Notes: generated by a model not told the origin, from the sequence alone. A DNA stretch of 20,249 nucleotides from Anaerolineaceae bacterium UBA5838 (GCA_002432795.1 DJGU01000071.1:22539-42787), one strand, 5' to 3'; shown: positions 8,052 to 15,933, counted from the stretch's first letter. Numbers and translations: made by a program.

Positions 8052-8093
8052 TGATTCCAGAATCGGAATCAGTCTTTTAAGAATCGAAAGACT
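8052..8093 (-). terminator. Two adjoining hairpins at the end of the FAD oxidoreductase gene
   Basis: TGATTCC (8052-8058) pairs with GGAATCA (8065-8071), and AGTCTTT (8071-8077) pairs with AAAGACT (8087-8093). Both are perfect 7 bp stems. The second includes part of the stop codon, and the two abut at one base. A short T-run (ATTTTT) occurs about 12 bases further along on the minus strand, so termination is plausible but not classical. Confidence 0.4.
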
Positions 8094-9420
8094 ACACGAT
8101 ATCCGCGCTTTTCTCAAGATGCATCAATTTTGCGGCTCGCCGACCGATCTCCACGGCAAAGTTCGTGCCGCGATCCCAAGGGTACACCTGGCTCATGCTG
8201 GCAAAATACAGACCGGGTATGGGTGTCTTAATCGCCGGGATATTGGCGGAATGGTTTGGCAGCGGAATGGGCTGAGCGTAAGCCGTTTTGGAGACCCAGA
8301 TCTTGTTGACCCAATCCCGATTGAAGTCAGGGTTGATCTTCTTGAGGTGCGGCAGGAATTCATCCGCCAGTTCAGCATCGCTCTTGCTGAAGTTGGGGTG
8401 GTCAGTTTCAAGATAGTCGCCAATGTAGAGGATATGATCGCCGCCAAAGTACTCCGGTTTGAGAAAGTTCGTGTGCTCCACCAAAGAGAGGAAGGGATAA
8501 CCGGCTTGCTTGGGGATGTTATACCAGTAGTAACCTTGGGGAGAAAGCGGGTGCTTGATGGAAACGGTCATCACCACCGCTCCCATACTTTTGAGTTTGA
8601 GCAAACCCGCAAGATACTCCGGGGGCAAATCGGGTGCCATTTTCGCCATCACCCCGGGTGAAAGCGTCACCAAGACCTGGTCAAAGCTTTCCGGCTCACC
8701 ATCCACCAGGTTGACGGAGATTCGCCCATCTTCCTGGCGCCTGAGGGAACTGACGCGCGTGTTGTAGCGAATGGTGACCCCGGCTTCTTCATTTTTGGCG
8801 GCAAACTTATTGGAAAAAACCTGGAAACCGCCTTTAAATGTCCCCAGGCGTGTGGTGCGGACGTGTAATCGCGCCCACATCCAGGCCATGCTGACTTTAT
8901 CGTGCCAGTTTTCGCCGAACTTGCCGATCATCATTGGCTGCCACATGCTTTCATAGACCTTGTTGCCTGCATATTTGCGCATCCAGGCGTCGGTGGTGGT
9001 CTTCTCAAGCGCCGGCCAGTTTTTGGTCAGCTTCAGGTAGACCCCCACCAAGCCAAAGCGGATCTTATTGATCCCAAAACCCAACCCGGGGTAAGCCAAG
9101 GCAGCTGGAATGGAATCGAAGGGGTAATACTTGCCCTTGTGATACATGACGCTGACCGGTCTGGGGAATAGCACCTGGTCAGACCAGCCCAACTCTTCGA
9201 TCAAACTGAGCAGATGAGAGTCGGTTTGAAACCAATGGTGATAAAAACGCTCGACAGACCAATCCCAATGGGGTTCTTTAAAGCCGGAAGCCAAACCTCC
9301 CGGTTCTGCTGAAGCTTCAAAGATGCTCACCTTATGCCCGGCTTTAGCCAGGTCCCAGGCGGCACTCAAACCGGCAAAACCTGCCCCGATGATGGCAATA
9401 CGGCGTTTGTTATCAGTCAT
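8092..9420 (-). CDS. NAD(P)/FAD-dependent oxidoreductase, amine-oxidase / protoporphyrinogen-oxidase-like fold
   Basis: The 442-residue protein begins with a dinucleotide-binding fold: GAGFAGLSAAW at about 12-22, then the acidic end of strand 2 (IFEASAEPGGLASG), typical of the amine oxidase/phytoene desaturase/UDP-galactopyranose mutase-like superfamily. The C-terminal FAD signature is IPGLYFASMSQVYPWDRGTN. The substrate cannot be read from the sequence. Members of this group often sit with glycosyltransferases and flippase-like membrane proteins, so a role in envelope glycolipid or isoprenoid modification is an inference. The start ATG at 9420 has AAGGA six bases upstream. The gene follows the membrane protein gene by only 17 bases and is probably its operon partner. 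There is no signal peptide, so a cytoplasmic or membrane-associated enzyme is expected. Confidence 0.85.
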   Translation of the reverse strand: MTDNKRRIAIIGAGFAGLSAAWDLAKAGHKVSIFEASAEPGGLASGFKEPHWDWSVERFYHHWFQTDSHLLSLIEELGWSDQVLFPRPVSVMYHKGKYYPFDSIPAALAYPGLGFGINKIRFGLVGVYLKLTKNWPALEKTTTDAWMRKYAGNKVYESMWQPMMIGKFGENWHDKVSMAWMWARLHVRTTRLGTFKGGFQVFSNKFAAKNEEAGVTIRYNTRVSSLRRQEDGRISVNLVDGEPESFDQVLVTLSPGVMAKMAPDLPPEYLAGLLKLKSMGAVVMTVSIKHPLSPQGYYWYNIPKQAGYPFLSLVEHTNFLKPEYFGGDHILYIGDYLETDHPNFSKSDAELADEFLPHLKKINPDFNRDWVNKIWVSKTAYAQPIPLPNHSANIPAIKTPIPGLYFASMSQVYPWDRGTNFAVEIGRRAAKLMHLEKSADIV

Positions 9421-9437
9421 TTTCTGTCCTTCTCGTG

Positions 9438-10475
9438 TCAGTTTTCCGTTCCTTCATCCGAACGGTAATCTGTCTGTATTTGCTGCAAGTTGGTGGTCAG
9501 GCTGAAGCCTTCTTTGATAAAAAAGAGCGCGCCAAGAGCAGTAATGGGGATCCACAAAGCCACGCGCAGGATCAGCGCGTAGCCCAGTGCCTGTTCCGCG
9601 GGTATGCCAAACAGCGAAAGCATGAATTTGGCGGCGGCATCAAAGGTGCCCAGTCCACCGGGGGCAGCAGGAATTAGCAGCACCAGGTTGACCACGCCCT
9701 CTATCAGCAAAAGGCTCATAAAGCTCAGCTCGAGCCCCAGCGCTTTCATCACGCCCCAATACAAACCGGCTTCAAAGATCCAGACCAGCATGGAAAGCGT
9801 CAAAACCAAAAGGGATTGCCCGGGGGAGCGCAGCACGCGCAACCCGTCAATGAACTTGTCCAGGATCCCGCTTACTTTCGGGCGCAGCTTTTGGGGTAAT
9901 AACTTGTTGATGAACCAACCGCTCACAGCCTGGGTTTGCTTTGGCAGGAAGAGCATCGCCAAAAAGACCAGCAAAACCAGCGCAAAAATCGCGCCCACCA
10001 GGATCGAACCGGTCTGAATTCGCCGCATCCACTCGGCATCCGGCGCGATTTGCATCAACTGGCGGAAGTTCAACAGCACCAAAGCCAGGATGGTGATTCC
10101 GTCGAAAAGGCGCTCCACCACGATTGTCGCCAGGGAGCCAGAGATGGGCACATCATCGGACTGTTTCAGCAGGATCGACCGCAGCACTTCTCCAGCCCGG
10201 GCAGGATAGACGTTGTTGCCCATGTAGCCGATGCAGACCACCGGGAATAGCTCGCGCTGTGGGATGCGCTTGAGGGGATTGAGCAGCACCTGCCAGCGCC
10301 AGGTGCGCACCCAGACGCCCAGAAAATAAAAAACCAGCCCCAGCAGCACCCAGCCCCACTTCGCAGAGCGCAGGTATTGCCAGAACTGATCGAATTCAAT
10401 TTTACGAAATGCGAGGTAAAGAAAAATCGCGCTGATCAGTATTCCTAATGCTATGTGCCAACGCTTGATTTTCAT
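9438..10475 (-). CDS. Lysylphosphatidylglycerol-synthase TM-domain / flippase-like integral membrane protein
   Basis: This is a 345-residue polytopic membrane protein with about seven or eight hydrophobic segments (roughly 6-23, 41-57, 114-136, 157-177, 221-241, 252-272 and 297-320). It carries the family signatures GYMGNNVYPARAGEVLR (83-99), ERLFDG (121-126) and IPAAPGGLGTF (268-278). These define the LPG_synthase_TM (UPF0104, AglD-like) family, linked in other organisms to lipid flipping or polyprenyl-glycolipid steps. The catalytic aminoacyl-transferase domain of MprF is absent, so a pure transport or flippase role is more likely than lysyl transfer. The gene lies 66 bases after the thiolase-like gene and directly before the FAD oxidoreductase. 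No Shine-Dalgarno precedes the ATG; instead TACAAT ends six bases before it. Confidence 0.88.
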   Translation of the reverse strand: MKIKRWHIALGILISAIFLYLAFRKIEFDQFWQYLRSAKWGWVLLGLVFYFLGVWVRTWRWQVLLNPLKRIPQRELFPVVCIGYMGNNVYPARAGEVLRSILLKQSDDVPISGSLATIVVERLFDGITILALVLLNFRQLMQIAPDAEWMRRIQTGSILVGAIFALVLLVFLAMLFLPKQTQAVSGWFINKLLPQKLRPKVSGILDKFIDGLRVLRSPGQSLLVLTLSMLVWIFEAGLYWGVMKALGLELSFMSLLLIEGVVNLVLLIPAAPGGLGTFDAAAKFMLSLFGIPAEQALGYALILRVALWIPITALGALFFIKEGFSLTTNLQQIQTDYRSDEGTEN

Positions 10476-10481
10476 GAGGCG

Positions 10482-10487
10482 ATTGTA
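10482..10487 (-). promoter_or_regulatory. Candidate -10 box for the flippase-like gene
   Basis: On the minus strand TACAAT ends six bases before the ATG at 10475, which would put the transcription start at or near the A of the start codon. No good -35 is seen and no ribosome binding site exists, in keeping with a leaderless message. Confidence 0.4.
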
Positions 10488-10541
10488 CCATCAGTCCGCG
10501 TTCAGGGCATTACTTTCACAGGACAGCCAGATTTCCACGCG

Positions 10542-11711
10542 CTATCCAGCCAGGATGTGAGTCACCGCGGCAGAGCCCGTGCCAGCAAGGGACTGGATCA
10601 TGCCATAGCGAGCGTGAGATATCTGGTTTGTGCCTGCCTCTCCGCGCAGCTGCAAACTGGCTTCAACCGCCTGGTAGACCCCCGAAGCTCCCAGCGGGAA
10701 TCCCCGCCCCATGTGTCCGCCCATGGTCGCCACTGGTAAGGACCCTTCCAGCGTCAGCGAGGCATCCATGGCGAGCTTCCAGGCTTGCCCCCGTGGGGCA
10801 AAGCCGGCTGCTTCGAGCGACAAGAGCGCGTGCAGAGTGCTGTTATCGGAATACTCAAAGAAATCGATATTCGCCAGCGGAATATTCGCCTTGAGGCAGG
10901 CCTGCCTGGCGGAAACTGCGGCTGCCTCAAAGAAAAGCGGATCCTGGCGATCATGCACAGCCAGCCGACCTGCAATCAGGCTGGAGCTCAGTAACTTGAT
11001 TGGTTTGTGTGCCAGATTTTTGGGAACCAGGTCAGCCCGGGTCAGGATCAATGCTGCGGCGCCATCCGCGTGTGCCGCCAGGTCAAAAGCGTTGAGCGGT
11101 GCGGCTGCTGTGGCGGCTTTGTTGTAAGCCTTGCCTGTCAGCGCCCTGCGGAACATGGCATTGGGGTTGTTGACGGCGTTGTTGCGGGCAATCATCGCAA
11201 ATCCCTGCAGCACCTCGCGCGGGAACTGGTTTTCGTAAAGATATCTCTGCAGCAGTAAGGCTGCCTGCCCGGCTGGCGTCAGCCCCTCGGAGGCTTCATA
11301 ATCCGAGTCGAGGCTCGCCCCCAACAAGTTCAGCTCCTCGCCGGCGCCGACAACATCCGTCACTTTTTCCACACCCACAACCGTCGCCACATCCACCATG
11401 CCCGAGCGGACAGCCTGCCAGGCGAGGTTCAGCGCGGCCGCGCCGGAAGCCTCGGCAGCCTCAGCCGTAACGCCTTCGGCTTGCCCTGCCAGCCCCGCGA
11501 CCTCACAGATCAATGCGCCCAGGTTAGCCTGGTGTGAGGCGCTGGCAGCCAGCATACTGCCCGCGTAAACTGCCTGAGGTTGGAGATTAGCGGCGTCTTT
11601 GAGGGCGGCTCTCAGCGCTCTCCCTGCCAATTCCCGCAAAGAAACATCCCAGTGCTCGCCCACCGGCTGCTGCCCAATTCCAACGATGACGACTTCAGGA
11701 TAAACCGTCAT
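10542..11711 (-). CDS. Thiolase-fold protein (archaeal acetoacetyl-CoA thiolase type) lacking the catalytic residues
   Basis: The 389-residue protein aligns throughout, from memory, with the archaeal thiolase that supplies acetoacetyl-CoA to HMG-CoA synthase: SGMVDVATVVGVEKVTD (103-119), HDRQD (253-257), PLGASGVYQAVE (339-350) and the C-terminal VTHIL. The catalytic positions are changed. The nucleophile Cys of the (C)ASG motif is Glu87 (EAAEASG), the His of the family's HDxF motif is Ser288 (EYSDNST), and the His of GHP is Phe338 (GRGFPLG). The HN pair near the C-terminus is Gln373-Ser374. The frame is intact, so this is not ordinary decay. Normal thiolysis or Claisen chemistry is not expected. 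A structural or CoA-channelling role with the neighbouring HMG-CoA synthase is an inference. The ATG begins one base after the HMG-CoA synthase stop, implying translational coupling. Confidence 0.85.
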   Translation of the reverse strand: MTVYPEVVIVGIGQQPVGEHWDVSLRELAGRALRAALKDAANLQPQAVYAGSMLAASASHQANLGALICEVAGLAGQAEGVTAEAAEASGAAALNLAWQAVRSGMVDVATVVGVEKVTDVVGAGEELNLLGASLDSDYEASEGLTPAGQAALLLQRYLYENQFPREVLQGFAMIARNNAVNNPNAMFRRALTGKAYNKAATAAAPLNAFDLAAHADGAAALILTRADLVPKNLAHKPIKLLSSSLIAGRLAVHDRQDPLFFEAAAVSARQACLKANIPLANIDFFEYSDNSTLHALLSLEAAGFAPRGQAWKLAMDASLTLEGSLPVATMGGHMGRGFPLGASGVYQAVEASLQLRGEAGTNQISHARYGMIQSLAGTGSAAVTHILAG

Positions 11712-11712
11712 C

Positions 11713-12801
11713 TCAACCGGTCACGATCTCTCCGCGATAGCGGAGGTAGGTGGCATAGTCAATGGCAACGCGATTGGCGATGTAGTCCTGGGTGCTTCTG
11801 GCCTTTTCGCGGCGTTCTTTGAGTGCCCGGCGAACTTTCACGACAAAAGCGTCTGAGCCCGCGCCAGAACCATAGGACGTCATCAGGATCAAATCCCCTG
11901 CTTTTGCTTCGTCCAAAATGGCGGTCAAACCAATCATGGCTGCCCCGCTGTAAGTGTTGCCAATAGTTGGAGAAAGCAAGCCAGTCTCAATTTGCTCGTC
12001 TTTGAAACCGAGCAATTTTGCGACCCGCCTCGGAAACTTCTCGTTGGGCTGGTGAAAGACAGCGTAAGCAAAATCAGTTGGCTTCAGACCGGTTTCGCGC
12101 ATGATGGTTGAAGCCGCGGTTGAGATATGGTCGAAGTAAGCCGGCTCACCAGTGAAACGCTGACCGTGCTCAGGATAGATGGCATGCTGCCGCCGCCAGA
12201 AGTCGGGCGTGTCTGTGACAAAAGAATACACTGCCTCAATACTGACCAGTGAACCCTGCTGCGGACCGATGATGTAAGCCGCGCCGCCGGAGGCTGCGGT
12301 GTACTCGAGCGCGTCGCCCGGCTTACCCTGGGCGGTATCCATGCCAATGGCCATAGCGTAATCCGCCATACCAGAACCCACCATGCCAATTGCCGCCACC
12401 ATAGCTTCGGTGCCAGCCTTGCAGGCAAACTCCCAGTCGCCAGCACTCACGCTGCCCGAAGCGCCAATGGCTTCTGCCACCACCGTGCCGCTGGGCTTGA
12501 CCGCGTACGGGTGCGATTCGGATCCCACCCAGACTGCCCTGAGCTGCTCAGGGGAAATCTCCGCGCGTTTCAGCGCGTTGCGGGCTGCCTCGATGGACAT
12601 GGTGATCACATCTTCATCCAAACCCGCCACCGCTTTTTCCTTCACAGGCAGTCCGTCCTCATTCTTACCCCAGATACGGGCAATCTCCACCCCAGGCAAG
12701 CGGTAACGTGGTACGTAGGCGCCATAGCCGGTGATGCCGACTTTGCGTTTAGGGATCAAGAGTTTGCTGCCATCAGCGTCATGATTTTGCGTTGTTTCCA
12801 T
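11713..12801 (-). CDS. Hydroxymethylglutaryl-CoA synthase, archaeal type
   Basis: This enzyme condenses acetyl-CoA with acetoacetyl-CoA to give HMG-CoA, the second step of the mevalonate pathway. Counted from the chosen start, the 362 residues contain the catalytic triad: Glu95 in VGSESHP, Cys127 in DWEFACKAGTEA, and His250 in VFHQPNEKFP. The N-terminal core VGITGYGAYVPRYRL and the segment EKAVAGLDEDVITMSIEAA are typical of the archaeal branch rather than the eukaryotic or staphylococcal one. In archaea this enzyme forms a complex with thiolase and a DUF35 protein that shares CoA sites. The ATG at 12801 overlaps the 3' end of the reductase gene by 23 bases; a longer frame from GTG 12843 lacks a binding site. 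The active-site residues are intact, in contrast to the next gene. Confidence 0.93.
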   Translation of the reverse strand: METTQNHDADGSKLLIPKRKVGITGYGAYVPRYRLPGVEIARIWGKNEDGLPVKEKAVAGLDEDVITMSIEAARNALKRAEISPEQLRAVWVGSESHPYAVKPSGTVVAEAIGASGSVSAGDWEFACKAGTEAMVAAIGMVGSGMADYAMAIGMDTAQGKPGDALEYTAASGGAAYIIGPQQGSLVSIEAVYSFVTDTPDFWRRQHAIYPEHGQRFTGEPAYFDHISTAASTIMRETGLKPTDFAYAVFHQPNEKFPRRVAKLLGFKDEQIETGLLSPTIGNTYSGAAMIGLTAILDEAKAGDLILMTSYGSGAGSDAFVVKVRRALKERREKARSTQDYIANRVAIDYATYLRYRGEIVTG

Positions 12802-14074
12802 CGTCAGTTCCATTCCATTGTTCAAGAATACGTGTCGCTTCACTTAATGTGATCTTGCCTGCGGCGACTAAGGCTTGCGCCAACGGCTCAACCTGCTCGG
12901 CTTTTGCTCCAGCTGCCAGCGCTACCTGGCGGGCGTGCAGGCTCATATGCCCCTTCTGGATGCCCTCCGTAGCCAGCGCGCGCAGTGCGGCCAGGTTTTG
13001 CGCCAGGCCTACCGCGGCGATGATCTCGCCCAGGTCAGAAACCCGCTGGATGCCCATCAGTTTCAGGTTAGTCTCCACGCCGGGGTGCACACGCGTGGCA
13101 CCGCCAACGATGCCAATCGCCATTGGTATGGTCAGGCTGCCCTTCAGGCTGCCATCTTCGGTCGTAGTCCAGGTGCTCAGGCTCTTATAGCGCCCGTCGC
13201 GTACCGCGTAGGCATGCGCGCCGGCTTCCACCGCGCGCCAGTCGTTGCCAGTCGCCAGCAAAACCGCATCCACACCGTTCATAATGCCCTTGTTGTGGGT
13301 GGCAGCCCGGTAGGGGTCTGCCTCGGCAAAAGCCCAGGCTTCGATCACCCCGTCGCGCACCTGTTCCCCGCTGTAGCCCTCAAAAGCGAGCACATTTGGG
13401 GGCAAGCAGACCTCTGCGCTTGCCACGCGGCGGTCAGAAAGGTTGCTGAGGATGCGCAAATGCGCCCGGCCGCCAGTCAGCTCTTCCAGTAATGGCGCCA
13501 GGCTTTCGACCGCAGTGTTGACCATATTGGCACCCATCGCGTCTGCCACGTCCAGGATCAGGTGCACCACCAAAAAAGACCCAATTGGAGATTCGTCGAT
13601 CCGCCTTACTTCCAGTCCGCGGATGCCGCCGCCGTGGCGCGCCAGACCGGGGTTGAGGGCGCGAGCTTGCTGCAGCAATTCGGGTTTGTGTGCTTCGATC
13701 AAGTTTTGAGCTTCATCGATGTCAGCCAGGTCAAGCAACTGCACCTGACCGATCATCTCCTGGGAGCTCATCCAGGCTCTGAATCCGCCAGTGGACTGCG
13801 CCAGTTTTGCCATAAACGAAACCGCTGCAATCACGGAAGGTTCTTCCACCACCATCGGCACCAAGACCGACCTGCCGTTCACGATGAAATTCAGGGCGAT
13901 CCCCAGCGGGAGGCTGAAGAGCCCTACCGCGTTCTCGATCATGTGGTCGGCGGTCTCAAGGCTCAACCCGGAGCCAGGCAGCCAGGCTTTCAGGTCATCC
14001 TCATCCAGGCTGCTGTTTTGCAGCAGGAACGCATAGCGCTCAGGCAGGGTCATCTTGTAGAATTTTTTTGCCAT
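12779..14074 (-). CDS. mvaA: Class II hydroxymethylglutaryl-CoA reductase
   Basis: It catalyses NAD(P)H-dependent reduction of HMG-CoA to mevalonate (or the reverse in degradative organisms). The 431 residues show the class II catalytic set: Glu78 in VEEPSVIAA, Lys262 in THNKGIMNG, Asp278 in GNDWRAVEAGAHA, and His380 in GHMSLHARQ. The cofactor helix DAMGANMVNTAVE is at 178-190. These positions match the Pseudomonas mevalonii enzyme (E83, K267, D283, H381) with small offsets. There are no membrane segments, as expected for a soluble bacterial enzyme. The start is ATG 14074 with GGA six bases upstream; an in-frame TTG at 14104 is not supported. As first gene of the block with synthase and thiolase homologue behind it, a biosynthetic role is likely. 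A -10-like TACAAT lies nine bases before the ATG. Confidence 0.95.
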   Translation of the reverse strand: MAKKFYKMTLPERYAFLLQNSSLDEDDLKAWLPGSGLSLETADHMIENAVGLFSLPLGIALNFIVNGRSVLVPMVVEEPSVIAAVSFMAKLAQSTGGFRAWMSSQEMIGQVQLLDLADIDEAQNLIEAHKPELLQQARALNPGLARHGGGIRGLEVRRIDESPIGSFLVVHLILDVADAMGANMVNTAVESLAPLLEELTGGRAHLRILSNLSDRRVASAEVCLPPNVLAFEGYSGEQVRDGVIEAWAFAEADPYRAATHNKGIMNGVDAVLLATGNDWRAVEAGAHAYAVRDGRYKSLSTWTTTEDGSLKGSLTIPMAIGIVGGATRVHPGVETNLKLMGIQRVSDLGEIIAAVGLAQNLAALRALATEGIQKGHMSLHARQVALAAGAKAEQVEPLAQALVAAGKITLSEATRILEQWNGTDDGNNAKS

Positions 14075-14083
14075 ATTAATTCC

Positions 14084-14089
14084 ATTGTA
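14084..14089 (-). promoter_or_regulatory. Candidate -10 box for the mevalonate operon
   Basis: Minus-strand TACAAT ends nine bases before the ATG at 14074, implying a leader of only a few bases. An alternative TATAGT lies slightly further upstream (about 14104-14109). Neither has a consensus -35. Confidence 0.35.
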
Positions 14090-14187
14090 CTGAAATCTGC
14101 ACAACTATAGCAAGCAAAGCCTCTAAAAAACTCTCAAATATCTACTAATAACGAAAGACAAGTAAGCAATAATAGTCCGTACAATCA

Positions 14188-14217
14188 TTGGAGATCAGCC
14201 TTACTCATCGGTATACT
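14188..14217 (+). promoter_or_regulatory. Candidate promoter for the TrxB-like gene
   Basis: TTGGAG (14188-14193) and TATACT (14212-14217) are 18 bases apart. The predicted start near 14224 leaves a leader of about 23 bases containing AGAAGG before the TTG start codon. Confidence 0.45.
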
Positions 14218-14246
14218 TGTGGGGATATTTGGAAAGAAGGTGACAC

Positions 14247-15209
14247 TTGGAATTATCTGATTCAACACTATACGACATTCTCATAATCGGCGGCGGACCC
14301 GCTGGAGCGACTGCCAGCATCTATGCCGCCCGGGCTGGACTGAAAGTGGGTATCCTGGATAAGGGCCTGACCACCGGCGCGCTTGGCACCACCAGCAAGA
14401 TCGCGAATTACCCTGGAATAGAGGGGGAAATTGGCGGAGCTGAATTGCTCCAGATTATACGCAAACAAGCCTTGGAGTTTGGCGCGGAATTTATCAACGA
14501 TAAAGCTATTGGCAGCGACCTTTCCAGCAGTCCAAAGTCGGTTTTTGGCAACTTTGGGGTTTACTCAGCCCGCTCCATCATTATCGCCACCGGTTCGATG
14601 GGACGTGCCAACTTGATCAAAGGCGAAGAAGAGCTTTTAGGGCGGGGAGTTTCATACTGCGCCGTTTGCGATGCGGCTTTCTTCAAGGGCAAGGACGTGG
14701 CGGTAATCGGCAAAAGTGACGAAGCGTTAGAAGAAGCCCTCTATCTGACCCGTTTTGTGAAAACCCTGCATTTCTTCTCACCCACTGAGCAAGTGAATGT
14801 ATCGCCCGAAGCCTTGGCGGAGTTGACTGAGAAAGAAAACGTCGTAATGCATCCGGGCAATGTAGTCCGAGAGATCTGCGGTGAGGGACATGTGAATTGC
14901 CTGCGGGTTTCAGCCCGCGGCAGCAAAGAGACAGAAGCTTTGCCAGTGGAAGGAGTATTTGTCTACCTGCAGGGCGCCAAACCCATCACCGATTTTGTCG
15001 CGGGGCAGCTGGAGATCAGCGATGAAGGTTGTTTGCAGGTGGACCGCGAGAACCAGACCGCAATTCCGGGCGTCTACGCCGTGGGAGATGTTTTGTGTTC
15101 GCACGTGAAGCAGGCAGTCATCGCCGCGTCAGATGGCGCGGTAGCGGCAATCTCAGCCGAGAAGTGGCTGCGGGGCAAAGCCAGGTACCGCATGGATTGG
15201 GGCAATTAG
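14247..15209 (+). CDS. Thioredoxin-reductase-like flavoprotein with CxxC but without NADPH-binding motifs
   Basis: The 320-residue protein has the TrxB architecture: FAD-binding GGGPAGA (15-21), the IIIATGS segment, the redox-active C138-A-V-C141 followed by DAAFF, and the C-terminal FAD motif YAVGDVLCSHVKQAVIAASDGA (quoted here in two parts: YAVGDVLC at 277-284, SHVKQAVIAASDGA after it). In the inserted pyridine-nucleotide domain the usual GGGxSA is GKSDEA (155-160), and the HRRxxxR NADPH-phosphate motif is absent (HFFSPTEQ at 175-182). Similar losses are described in ferredoxin-dependent flavin thioredoxin reductases and other deep-branching TrxB relatives, so the electron donor here may not be NADPH. 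The start is TTG 14247: AGAAGG lies six bases upstream and no ATG occurs before the conserved FAD motif. No thioredoxin gene is adjacent. Confidence 0.85.
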   Translation: MELSDSTLYDILIIGGGPAGATASIYAARAGLKVGILDKGLTTGALGTTSKIANYPGIEGEIGGAELLQIIRKQALEFGAEFINDKAIGSDLSSSPKSVFGNFGVYSARSIIIATGSMGRANLIKGEEELLGRGVSYCAVCDAAFFKGKDVAVIGKSDEALEEALYLTRFVKTLHFFSPTEQVNVSPEALAELTEKENVVMHPGNVVREICGEGHVNCLRVSARGSKETEALPVEGVFVYLQGAKPITDFVAGQLEISDEGCLQVDRENQTAIPGVYAVGDVLCSHVKQAVIAASDGAVAAISAEKWLRGKARYRMDWGN

Positions 15210-15264
15210 CCGTAGATTGGGTTGTTAATATCTAAAATACACCACACCAGCAACCTTTTTTTGC

Positions 15265-15352
15265 GTAGGGAACGGCCTTGCGCCGTTCCGGGTGTGAAGA
15301 GGAACGGGACACCCTATCCGCTTCGTTGCCAGGGCAGGGCCACGTTCCCTAC
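15265..15352. repeat. 88 bp palindromic element with GTAGGGAACG ends
   Basis: GTAGGGAACG (15265-15274) and CGTTCCCTAC (15343-15352) are perfect 10 bp inverted terminal repeats. Inside, GGAACGG pairs with CCGTTCC (7 bp) and GGGTGT with ACACCC (6 bp), giving potential nested or cloverleaf folding. It fills much of the 265-base gap between the TrxB-like gene and the DUF1284 gene. I see no gene in this gap. Confidence 0.8.
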
Positions 15353-15474
15353 AACTATGAACTCGCAGGTCGAACCTTTACGCTCAATGAAGTCATGGAT
15401 TTTAAGCAGGCATCTCTAACTTCGTTCCTGATCATCATTTTATCCATTACAATTCACATGGAAAGACCTTACTT

Positions 15475-15933
15475 ATGGAAGAAAACACGCCATCAAGCCC
15501 GCTTGCCACTTTGCGTCCTCACCATGCTTTGTGCGCCTTGTTCTTTGAGGGCAAAGGTTACAGCCAGACTTTCGTTGATAATATGACCACTTTCCTGGCT
15601 GACCCCACCCGGATGCTGCAAATCACGAGCGGATGCGATGCGCTTTGCCAGGCTTGCCCGAACAACTTCAATGGATTATGCAGTGATGAAGCCAAAGTGG
15701 CGCTTTTTGATCAGCGCACTTTAAGTTTCACTGGCGCGATTTTCCAGGCAGACCAGCCTGTCCCCCTTTATGAACTCTGCCAGAGTGCTTTCGACAATAT
15801 CCTGCAGCAAGGACTGCTGGCAGAGGTTTGCGGCGAATGCGAATGGGCAAAGCTCTGCCAAGGCAAATGGCAAAAACGCGATTTAAATCGTTCGATGCTC
15901 CCATACAGCGGAATTGATTCCAATGGTGGGTAG
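15475..15933 (+). CDS. DUF1284 domain protein, cysteine-rich, probably metal or Fe-S binding
   Basis: The 152-residue protein starts with the DUF1284 hallmark LRPHHALCALFFEGKGYS (13-30). It has nine cysteines: C20, then C54, C58, C61 and C69 (CDALCQACP followed by GLC), C102, and C119, C122, C128 (CGECEWAKLC). This spacing suggests an iron-sulfur cluster or zinc site, but no biochemical function for the family is known to me. The protein is soluble. The start ATG has only a weak upstream GGAAAG. The gene stands alone between a palindromic element and a small membrane-protein gene. The last 15 or so residues after the second cysteine group are poorly conserved in character. Confidence 0.85.
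   Translation: MEENTPSSPLATLRPHHALCALFFEGKGYSQTFVDNMTTFLADPTRMLQITSGCDALCQACPNNFNGLCSDEAKVALFDQRTLSFTGAIFQADQPVPLYELCQSAFDNILQQGLLAEVCGECEWAKLCQGKWQKRDLNRSMLPYSGIDSNGG

Noticed and set aside
7661..8091. Replication origin upstream of dnaA
   Set aside because: It is AT-rich, but no DnaA box consensus and no repeated 9-mers could be found, so the call is not supported.
7932..8117. Small minus-strand open frame (61 codons) between dnaA and the oxidoreductase
   Set aside because: It starts inside the oxidoreductase gene, runs through the hairpin pair and has no binding site.
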